From positions 1 to 43,684 of the forward strand of contig CAYUAI010000028.1 of the NCBI GenBank assembly GCA_964442745.1: DNA of 43,684 nucleotides, given 5' to 3'. Numbering within the stretch: the stretch's first letter is position 1; every line of letters starts with the position of its first letter. Shown here one piece after another: positions 17,328 to 26,400 of this stretch. The translations under genes were made by a program, and so were the position numbers. This stretch comes from CAYUAI01 sp964442745. Its GTDB lineage: Bacteria; Pseudomonadota; Gammaproteobacteria; S012-40. Under the pieces are notes generated by a model. The model saw only the letters and a program-made list of their open reading frames with translations. It ran no database searches and was not told the DNA's origin.

Positions 17328-20300
17328 ATGGGGAAACAATTACACTTCCGAGGCTGGATTGCGTCTTTACTTGCACATTCATGCCCGCAAAATCATTCTG
17401 TCCGAAATCCATGCGATTTGCCTGGCGTTCCAGGGAGTATTTTGCGTCTCAAAAGTATCCATAATTATAAATGGGTAAATGCGGTCGAAAAAATAAGCGC
17501 TAAAGTATTTTTAGCCATAGGCTTAATCTGTTTGTGTTTTATTAGCCCAACCGGTTTGGCTGAACAGATTGATATTGCCGAAGATTTTGATCACTCCTTA
17601 ACAGGTTTCCCGCTGCTGGGTCAGCATGTAGAAATTGCATGTGAAAGCTGCCATATTAATCAAACCTTTAGAGGTACATCCCTTATTTGTAGTGATTGCC
17701 ATAATGGCACTCGAGCGGGTGGCTTCTCCGCCAATCACATTCCCACGACCCAACAATGCGATGCATGTCATGATCTTCATGGTTTTGATGTTGTGCCCAA
17801 TATGGATCACGCCACTATGTCTGAATCTTGCGTTACCTGTCATGATGGGGTATTGAGCTCAGGCCTTTCTGTCGGTCATATCCCGATTTCTCAGGAGTGT
17901 GATGCGTGCCATTCCATCGGGTCGAGTTGGCAAACTAATTTTTTTAATCATGATGGCATTAGCAATGGTTGTGTTGAATGCCATAATGGTACGAATGCGA
18001 CGGGCAGGACACCTGATCATATTTCTACCAATAATGCATGTGAAACTTGTCATACCGTCAAGATTTGGAGTCCAGTGAGCTACGTTGATCATGACACTGT
18101 GGTTGGACCTTGTAGTTCGTGTCACAATAATTCCATTGCTGTTGGTGTGCATGTCGCACATATACCGATTAGCGATGAGTGTGATGTTTGTCATATCGGT
18201 GCAGGATCGAGTTGGGTGAACCAGATTTTTTTGGAAGATTTCCATTCTATTATTACGGATGGATGTGAAGTTTGTCATAATGAGGCGACTAATGCCCTTG
18301 GCAAATCCCTCACCCATGTTTTGAGTACCGAGCAGTGCGAAGCTTGTCATTCGCCAACGGGTGGATCCTTTCAATTTTATCATCAGGTGGATCATGCTGA
18401 ATTATTGACCGAAAGTTGTGACGCTTGTCACGTGCCAGGCGGACGTACACCTGCAACAGTTAAAACCTCTGATCATGTTTTATCAACGGATGCCTGCGGT
18501 AAATGTCATACCAGCGGTGATACTTTCATTCCCGCGTTAAAAACAGATCATGACGAGGTCATAGGTAGTTGTAGTGACTGTCATAATAATGTCGTTTCTC
18601 AGGGTAAATCAGAAAACCATATTCAAACGGTGGAAGAGTGTGATATTTGCCATAGCCCCATCGACTGGACAGATACACAGTTCAATCACTCGCTCGTTGA
18701 TACCAGTGTTTGTATTAATTGCCATAATGGTTTTGGTGCTCGAGGCAAAAACCCAGGCCATGTGAATACCTCTGATTTATGTGAATTTTGCCATAATGAA
18801 AACAGTGGTGGTTGGGACACTTACATCGTTGATCATAATGAAGTGATTGGTATATGTACAAGTTGTCATGCTGATAACAAAACAGCGAACCATATACCAA
18901 CCATTCTGGAATGTGAGGCCTGCCATAATTCAAGAACTAGTTGGGTTGAAAATATTGTTTTTTCTCATGAGGGTATAGACATTGGCTGTATTGAATGTCA
19001 TAACGGTTTGTCTGCCACGGGAAAATCCCAAAGTCACATTTTAACAAGTGATATATGTGAAGCTTGCCACACTTATACATTCAATGATTGGCAACAAATT
19101 CTTCTGGTTGATCACAATGAGGTGATTGGTGATTGTGAAACGTGTCACAATGGGATTATTTCGACCCCCAAGAACAATACGCACATTTCATCAACGGATA
19201 ATTGTCGTGCTTGCCACGGTACTCGTAAGTGGGTGCCGGTAGTCACCGTGGATCACAATGATGTGAATGGTGAATGCGGGACTTGTCATAATGATGTGAT
19301 TGCTATTGGTAAAAACACGGAACATATTACCACCAGCGATTTGTGTGGTGTGTGTCATAGCACCATCGATTGGGTAACGGTGATTGTTGATCATAATGAA
19401 GTGGTCGGAGTCTGCGAAAATTGTCATAATGGTACACTTGCAACGGATAAATCCGTTGACCACGTGAATACGACGAAAGTCTGTGGAGCGTGTCACTCTA
19501 CCAATGTTTGGTCACCTGTTGATGTGGTAAATCATACAGAAGTCATTGGCAATTGTGATTCATGTCATGATGGTAGCCAGGCGACACCCAAAACACCGGA
19601 TCATATTCAAAGTACAGAGGCGTGTGAGGCTTGTCATTTTACGACTCAGTGGCTACCGGCGCTAAAAGTAGATCATGATCATGTGCTTGGCAGTTGTGGT
19701 AATTGCCATAATTCTTCGGTGGCTGCAGGGAAACCCGCCAACCATATCGAAACGACCGATGATTGCGGGGCTTGTCATAAACCTGATAATTGGGAAGAAA
19801 TTATAAAAGTTGATCATAATGTTATTTTAGGCACGTGTGACAATTGTCATGATGGGATTCGTGCTACCGGCCGAAATCAGGCACATATTCTAACGACACA
19901 GGCTTGCCAAGCCTGTCATTCTTCGACAATTTGGAAGCCAGCGATTAGCGTCGATCATAATGAAGTGATTGGTGAATGCATCTCTTGTCATGATAATACC
20001 GTGATTCCTGGGAAAAGCACCGATCACATTAAAAGTACAAATCAATGTGCAGCCTGTCATAATACAACGGCTTGGACTCCGGTGAATCAGGTTGACCATA
20101 ACGGGTTCACTGATCCTTGTGGTTCGTGTCACAATGGTGATACGGCTACGGGCAAAGGTGATGCTCATATATTAACTTCTGAAATGTGTGAAAATTGCCA
20201 TTTTATTTCAGCCTGGGTGCCAACGACGGGGGTTGATCATTCGAGTGTGCTTGGTATTTGTTCGGACTGCCACAATAATGATGTAGCGCTTGGTAAATCA

Positions 20301-20915
20301 CCTGGTCATATCAGTACGAATGACATATGCGATGATTGTCATTCTAATACGCGCTGGATCCCCGTCGTTAAAGTCAACCATTTCAGTGTACAAGGCGTTT
20401 GCATTGATTGCCATGATGGGGCGACAGCGATAGGAAAAACCCCCCGACATCCGAATACGAGCAATGTATGCGATACTTGTCACGCAACCTCGCTATGGAA
20501 ACCGGTGATTAAAGTGGATCACGATAATGTGGTAGGTCCCTGCTCCTCATGTCATTATCGTTCCTCGCAGCATATATCCACCAGTGATGTTTGTGATGCG
20601 TGTCATTCTTCGCTTTTATGGTTACCTACGATTGGCGTGGATCATGTTGAGGTATTTGGGGCATGTGATAGTTGTCATGATGGTGTGATTGCTCGGGGAC
20701 GTTCAGCATCGCATATCGCAACTTCTACATTGTGTGAAGCATGCCATCGTGTGATGTCCTGGATTTCATTTACCGTCGATCATAATGAAGTGCAAGGCGC
20801 CTGCGTTACTTGTCATCCGGCACCTGGGAGTCATATTGCAGCAGGCGTTCAAGGTAGATGTGATCGTTGTCATTCAACGACTACTTGGCTAGATCCCACA
20901 TCCCCATTATCGTAA
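17328..20915 (+). CDS. Giant 47-haem cytochrome c of tandem diheme units
   Basis: Forty-seven CxxCH motifs run from 17640 to 20873. A typical unit is 47 residues: CxACH, about ten residues with a Trp-x-Pro, VDHNEVxGxC, SCH, DGxxAxGK, then HIxTS before the next CxACH. Each unit holds two haem motifs and two spare His (VDH and HI), so all haems can be bis-His. The signal peptide is VFLAIGLICLCFISPTGLA. The frame opens at 17328, but that start would put 60 unlikely residues before the signal. A TTG at 17442, four bases after GGGAG, is the better start. The first motif region, FDHSLTGFPLLGQH, copies a triheme unit of the 21-haem protein. It ends in CHSTTTWLDP like the larger cytochrome at 23492. 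It is probably extracellular or periplasmic, acting as a molecular wire; localisation is inferred. Confidence 0.93.
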   Translation: MGKQLHFRGWIASLLAHSCPQNHSVRNPCDLPGVPGSILRLKSIHNYKWVNAVEKISAKVFLAIGLICLCFISPTGLAEQIDIAEDFDHSLTGFPLLGQHVEIACESCHINQTFRGTSLICSDCHNGTRAGGFSANHIPTTQQCDACHDLHGFDVVPNMDHATMSESCVTCHDGVLSSGLSVGHIPISQECDACHSIGSSWQTNFFNHDGISNGCVECHNGTNATGRTPDHISTNNACETCHTVKIWSPVSYVDHDTVVGPCSSCHNNSIAVGVHVAHIPISDECDVCHIGAGSSWVNQIFLEDFHSIITDGCEVCHNEATNALGKSLTHVLSTEQCEACHSPTGGSFQFYHQVDHAELLTESCDACHVPGGRTPATVKTSDHVLSTDACGKCHTSGDTFIPALKTDHDEVIGSCSDCHNNVVSQGKSENHIQTVEECDICHSPIDWTDTQFNHSLVDTSVCINCHNGFGARGKNPGHVNTSDLCEFCHNENSGGWDTYIVDHNEVIGICTSCHADNKTANHIPTILECEACHNSRTSWVENIVFSHEGIDIGCIECHNGLSATGKSQSHILTSDICEACHTYTFNDWQQILLVDHNEVIGDCETCHNGIISTPKNNTHISSTDNCRACHGTRKWVPVVTVDHNDVNGECGTCHNDVIAIGKNTEHITTSDLCGVCHSTIDWVTVIVDHNEVVGVCENCHNGTLATDKSVDHVNTTKVCGACHSTNVWSPVDVVNHTEVIGNCDSCHDGSQATPKTPDHIQSTEACEACHFTTQWLPALKVDHDHVLGSCGNCHNSSVAAGKPANHIETTDDCGACHKPDNWEEIIKVDHNVILGTCDNCHDGIRATGRNQAHILTTQACQACHSSTIWKPAISVDHNEVIGECISCHDNTVIPGKSTDHIKSTNQCAACHNTTAWTPVNQVDHNGFTDPCGSCHNGDTATGKGDAHILTSEMCENCHFISAWVPTTGVDHSSVLGICSDCHNNDVALGKSPGHISTNDICDDCHSNTRWIPVVKVNHFSVQGVCIDCHDGATAIGKTPRHPNTSNVCDTCHATSLWKPVIKVDHDNVVGPCSSCHYRSSQHISTSDVCDACHSSLLWLPTIGVDHVEVFGACDSCHDGVIARGRSASHIATSTLCEACHRVMSWISFTVDHNEVQGACVTCHPAPGSHIAAGVQGRCDRCHSTTTWLDPTSPLS

Positions 20916-20927
20916 TTCGTTACAAGC

Positions 20928-20956
20928 TATACCCATAACGCTATGGATATGGTATA
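20928..20956. terminator. Possible hairpin between convergent genes
   Basis: TATACCCATA and TATGGATATGGTATA can pair with a bulge around a short loop, between the end of the 47-haem gene and the end of the TraF-like gene. No U-run follows, so its strength is doubtful. Confidence 0.35.
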
Positions 20957-20959
20957 TCA

Positions 20960-22234
20960 TCAAAAGCGAAGACCCAATTGCGCCGCGGCAGATATCCCGT
21001 TACGCTGTTGGTTGGTCGCTATTGCTATATCAGCGTGAATGCCAAATAGCCATAGACCGAGCCCAGTAGTTAATTCACTCATTCTTGCATCGGGTAGGTT
21101 ATACCGATAGCCGAGCCTGAGCTGTAATAATTTGAAATCAATTTCCGTACCCACTGATGCGAATTGATATTTGCGTGCATTGGCTAATAGTTGAGTTTCT
21201 GTTAGGTCATAATCGAAGGCAAATGTCGTGCGGCGAGCAGTGCGTGCAATGCCGATACGGGCCTGTGGTTTTAGTTTGATGGTGTAATTTAGTGCAGTAT
21301 TTAGTGATTGAGGGATTACATCTTTTATAACAAATCCATAGTTCCAAAATGAATTGATATATCCGGAAATACCCACGTCGAAATTTAAAAGATTATGTTT
21401 TTTTTCTCCGTTATGTAAAATATATTCGGTTTGCTCAAGCTCTTTAGCGATGATTTTGTAATCATAGCTGCGGATATCTTTATATTTGGGCGTTATCCCC
21501 CAGGTAAATTGATGCTGCAATATTGTTTCTTCACTCGCGATGGAGAAGCCAAATTCAGTGACGATGAGTCCAGTAAGCTCTGCAAACGATGTAAAGTTCT
21601 TGGTGGGATCGATCAGGGTAAAAATTTTATCAATTCTCCCGTCATCCAAAATAGCTAATGTAGATTTCATGCTATTGATATCAGCATTGGAAATAGTTGT
21701 GCTCGCATAGGCATTTCCCCATACGTTAGCGAAGGCAGCAATCGCTATTTTTTTACTCGGAATGCCAATAACTAATGCCGAGCTGGCATGAGCTTCTAGG
21801 CTTTTACGAGATAAATTTTCAAGTGCATCGAGTAAATTGGTACCTTGTGACGCAGCAAATTGCCGACGCTGTAGCAAGTTTTGGTCATTATCATTCGTAC
21901 TCAGTACATTAAATAATGCTTGGCTAAATTTAGCAATGTAATTATTTTTTCTAAAATCGTTCTGCCAACGATAGAGATTATTTTGGTCGTCAATTTTACC
22001 GCTAACAATGGGTGTTTCTAGGCTAAAGTCATCGTCTTGCCGGAAAGTAGCTAGCATGGAGGGATTGTAAAAAACAGCATTGCTGCTCGTGCTTGACGCA
22101 ACACCGGTACCGCCTTGCGCCAACGACTGTGCATCGGTGGCAATCAATGGAGCGGCTTGAATACTGATAATAACAGAGCAGCTGATTAATGCGATGCAGG
22201 CTTTTCGCTGTATTTTAGCGTATTTTTTTCCCAT
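20960..22234 (-). CDS. TraF/FadL-like outer-membrane beta-barrel protein
   Basis: The 424-residue protein has a signal peptide (ACIALISCSVIISIQAAPLIA) and then the hallmark DAQSLAQGGTGVASSTSSNAVFYNPSMLA. That hallmark is the start of the PF13729 'TraF' family and resembles the plug region of FadL-type channels. The rest is beta-strand-rich and ends in AAQLGLRF, an outer-membrane barrel signature. Databases often call such proteins conjugal transfer TraF, but no conjugation gene is near and that name should not be trusted. It lies between the two giant cytochromes on the opposite strand. It may be an outer-membrane partner or export channel for them, or unrelated. Its own promoter must lie in the long gap before the 65-motif cytochrome. 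Confidence 0.75.
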   Translation of the reverse strand: MGKKYAKIQRKACIALISCSVIISIQAAPLIATDAQSLAQGGTGVASSTSSNAVFYNPSMLATFRQDDDFSLETPIVSGKIDDQNNLYRWQNDFRKNNYIAKFSQALFNVLSTNDNDQNLLQRRQFAASQGTNLLDALENLSRKSLEAHASSALVIGIPSKKIAIAAFANVWGNAYASTTISNADINSMKSTLAILDDGRIDKIFTLIDPTKNFTSFAELTGLIVTEFGFSIASEETILQHQFTWGITPKYKDIRSYDYKIIAKELEQTEYILHNGEKKHNLLNFDVGISGYINSFWNYGFVIKDVIPQSLNTALNYTIKLKPQARIGIARTARRTTFAFDYDLTETQLLANARKYQFASVGTEIDFKLLQLRLGYRYNLPDARMSELTTGLGLWLFGIHADIAIATNQQRNGISAAAQLGLRF

Positions 22235-23491
22235 AAGGTATGATTACTATTTGTTTTTCGTTTAGTGTCGTTGGTGTACATCAAACCTGATGGTAGTTAA
22301 GATTGCATGGAAGAATGTTAAGCAATAATACTTGTATTTTACTATTAGCGTGCGGCTACGCGCATTGTGCCTACGTTGGCTGATATTCATTAACTGACTG
22401 AAATAACGTACTTTAGTTGTGTTTTTAATTGGTTTAGACGGTGAGTATAGCAAAATAGCAAAGGTTTTTTTATCCATGAAATAACAGGCCGATTTTTGTC
22501 AGCCAAAAATATTCAATAAAAATAATAGGTTATATGATTTTTGATGTTGAATTAACCTGCGTCGATCACATGGGCACTTTCAGAGTTAGTTAATGATTTT
22601 TGCGATTGCACAGCCATAATTCTTTATTCAATTAAGTTTTTAGACTGTTGTGACGATAAAACAGCACAATAAAAAGATTTAGTGAGGAACGCATGGCGAA
22701 TAAATGAATACTTTGCTAGACTTGATCTTAGATAACTATTATAAGGATAGAGTTAAAAAGGCGTGTGGGATAGGCTGAAAAAATACCTTAACTATATTTG
22801 GTAAAAAATAAAAAAATACACTAAACCTCATAGGGCTGGTGCAAAAATACGCATAGTGTTTAAGGTGGATAATGTGGGTCGTGTGGGTTGAGTTTTAAGT
22901 ATTGATGATGAAAGTTAAAGATTAATGTCACCCCTGTTTACAATTCCCGTTGTCACTTACCAATAATCATAAATAGTTTTCTCTGCATCTCCATGCCTCT
23001 TTTTTTCATTGCTATATCTTCATATGGTAGTAGATGGAATTGTTCAATCTGTTACCAGTCAATACAATAAAAACAAGATAGCATAATAAAGAATCTAAAT
23101 TTTATGGTGTATCGAGTCGCTAGATTTTCAAGCTATGCATACTCGTTAAGAAATAAGGCAATTGGTCATGTCACCAATTTTAAGGTACATCAGATAATTT
23201 TGTTTCTAAGCAGATGCAGCCGATGATTGTTTGGCAGTGATTAAAGTACGAGACGATCTGGATTTCAACGTTACGTTTGTTCAGTGAGGAACAGGTACGC
23301 AAATAGCTCAGGTGGGGTGGGTTATGATAGAGGAAAGAGCTTCAATACGAAGTTCACGAGTACATTACAGTATAAGTGATAATGTAACGGAAGCAGCAAC
23401 ATGCAAGATTGACGCTTTGTCATGTCAAAAAGCTAACGACCGACTCCGTTTTTTTGAGCGCTTTTGTCATCTAACTTATATTATGCTACAT
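22235..23491. other. Long AT-rich region before the largest cytochrome
   Basis: About 1.26 kb (or about 1.08 kb if the cytochrome frame starts at its first GTG, 23312) hold no gene I can support. Short frames show no ribosome site or recognisable product. It must carry divergent promoters for the TraF-like and giant cytochrome genes and leaves room for a long untranslated leader. I searched for cyclic-di-GMP riboswitch landmarks (such as ACGCAAAGCC) and FNR boxes and saw none. Confidence 0.4.
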
Positions 23492-26400
23492 ATGAAAAAA
23501 AATATGAACTTAGGTCAGCCGTCTATACAGAAAAGCAGCTTGATGGATTTGTCCAAGTGCTTTTGGTCGCGTTTGTTATGTGTTTTCTTGCTGATGATGA
23601 CATCTGTTGCTTGGGCGAAAATAGAATATAATAGCTATGCAATTGGATCAGCACTGACGGCTAGCCAATTACCCGCACATCATTTACCACTGACAGCAAA
23701 CGACATCTGCGCTAGTTGTCATATCAATAACAACTGGTTAATTTCTAAAATAGATCATTCAGCACTATCTGGCACTTGTGTGAGTTGCCACAATAATATT
23801 TTTTCCGGTGGAAAGCACGAAATGCACCTAGTGACTCAAGGGAGTTGTGAAGCTTGCCATGCCACGAATACTTGGGAACAGATTGCTAATTTTGACCACC
23901 AGCTTGTCACCGGGACGTGTATCAGTTGCCATGATGGGACTCGCATGATAGGGAAATCAATCGATCATTTGGTGACAAGCAATAACTGTGACGCATGTCA
24001 TACAACAACGATGTGGACCATGGTCCAGGTGGTTAACCATGACGAAATACATGGTGCTTGTGAATCCTGTCATAATGGTTCGAGTGCAACCGGTTTGTCG
24101 AGTGATCATATGGTCACATTTGATTCTTGTAATGCCTGCCATGAAACATTTGCCTGGACCACCTTAACTAATAACGCTGTTATTGCCATGGGCCGAGATC
24201 CGATTACGAGTCAACGTAGTAAAGCCTTGGCGAGTCGAGCTTTCGGGTTTGATCATGCAGCTAACAATGCCACCACCAATTGTGGGCAATCATCATGCCA
24301 TGATGGAGCCAGCGGATCGACAGGGAAAAACCTGGGCCATGTGAATAGTACCAATGTTTGTGATACTTGCCATTTGTCGACATTAAGCTGGAGGCTAGTT
24401 GCCATTGACCACCAACAAGTGGTGGGTCAGTGTGCTGATTGTCATAATACGGCAATAGCCGTTGTGCCATCGGCCGTGACCACTAAACCAAATAATCACA
24501 TATCAAGCACCGATACGTGTGAGGCCTGCCATTCACCACAAGTATGGAAACCCGTGCGTTTCGTTGACCATGATCAGGTGCTGGGTACCTGTTTAAGTTG
24601 CCACGATGGTACTGTTTCACCAGGAAAACAAGATATCTCTGTCGGTAAGCCGGTGCACATTCTCTCCAGTGAGGTTTGTGACACATGTCATACTACATTT
24701 ACTTTTTCGCCGACTCAGCGCATTAATCATAACGAAGTACAAGGCACCTGTGAGAGTTGCCATGGAGAAAATGAATATGGGGCACTTTTTGGTAACAAAA
24801 CAGTAAATCATTTAGTGTCAAGCGAGGCATGTGGTGCCTGTCATACCACAAAATCTTGGCTGGCTGGTTCGAAAGTCGATCATAATCAAGTTGATACCGC
24901 AAATTGTACAACATGCCATGCGCCAGCCCCGGAAGGGATAGCTACACCTAAAACCGCTAATCACATACCGACTTCAGATGCCTGTGGAACGTGCCATAAT
25001 ACCACAATATGGCGAGTGGTGGCCTTTGTTGATCACAATGAGATTTTAGGGGCGTGTTTTGATTGTCATACCGGGTCTATCGCCAAGGGAAAGTCGAAAA
25101 ACCATGTGCCCACCAACGATAAATGTGAGGCCTGCCACACAAGTTCAAGTTGGGCGCCATTGCTTGGGACGGGCTATGATCATCAGCAAAACCAAGACGG
25201 TGTGGTGTGTAGTTTTTGCCATAACAATGGTTTAGCACTCGGTAAAAACGCCACTCATATTCAAACCATTGCAGAATGTGATACCTGTCACAAAATAGAG
25301 GCATGGGGGGGGGTAACGCCAGCTCAAATACACAGTAATCTGACTCAGCCGTGTGTTTCTTGTCACAACGGGAGTGTGTCAACAGGTAAGGGTTTTGGTC
25401 ATATAGAGAGTTCTGATGCCTGTGATAGCTGTCATGTGACCATCACTTGGACGACACGTGATGTGGATCATACACAAGTTGCTAACAGCCCCAATGATTG
25501 TGTTTCATGTCACGATAACACGATTGCATCAGGTAAGACTCTCGGGGTGCATATTTTGTCAACCGATGTCTGTGGTGCTTGTCATACGACAGCCGTGTGG
25601 GTACCCGATAAAAGCGTGGATCACCAAGAAGTATTGGGTACTTGTGTGAGTTGCCATACCGATGGTGCAGACAGTGGTGGTAAAAATGATGGGCCAAAGC
25701 AGTCGCATATTAATACCTCCGATATTTGTGATACGTGTCATTCGACAGTAGCTTGGGTGCCGGCACGCTTTGTTGAACATAACGATGTGCAAGGTGATTG
25801 TATTGCTTGTCATGATGGGACCATTGCGGGAGGTAAAGAAATTGCGCTGACGCCACATATTGAAACCTCTGATGCGTGTGGTGCTTGCCATTCAACATTG
25901 CGTTGGTTACCAGCAACCAGTGTTGATCACACTGAAATATTGATTGATTGCTTGCAATGCCATGATGGGAGTGGTTCGATTACTCAAAATGGTAAATCGA
26001 GTGATCATATTGATACTTCCGACAATTGTGGCGCTTGCCATTTGACAACGGTTTGGACACAAACGCCTGGTTTTAACCATGACGAAACCACAAATTTAAA
26101 GCCCTGTGAAACGTGTCATGAAGGTCAGACGGCTTCCGGTTTGCCGGGTTTTCATATCCCAACCACTGGTCAATGCGAGCATTGCCATAGCCCAAAAGGA
26201 TGGCAGGTGTTAAATACATTCATCAATCATGAAGGGGTGAGTGCTGAGTGTTCTTCATGTCATAATGGTACAACGGTGACAACGGGAAAATCTGCGCAAC
26301 ATATTCCATCAAAAAGTGAATGCCAGATGTGTCACGTGGTGACACCGGGCATTGGTAGGAGTGGTGTTACTTGGTTGGATGTTCAGTCTGCGGATGTGAA

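Noticed and set aside
20960..22234. A conjugation gene (TraF)
   Set aside because: The PF13729-like start fits, but no relaxase, pilus or other transfer gene is nearby; the protein reads as an outer-membrane barrel.
22262..22477. A 71-codon minus-strand frame upstream of the TraF-like gene
   Set aside because: It has no ribosome site and no recognisable domain, and its basic low-complexity sequence is likely chance in AT-rich DNA.
10299..23491. Possible cyclic-di-GMP (GEMM) riboswitches in front of the cytochrome genes, as reported for other cytochrome-rich bacteria
   Set aside because: The conserved ACGCAAAGCC-like core and paired stems were not found in any of the gaps examined by eye.
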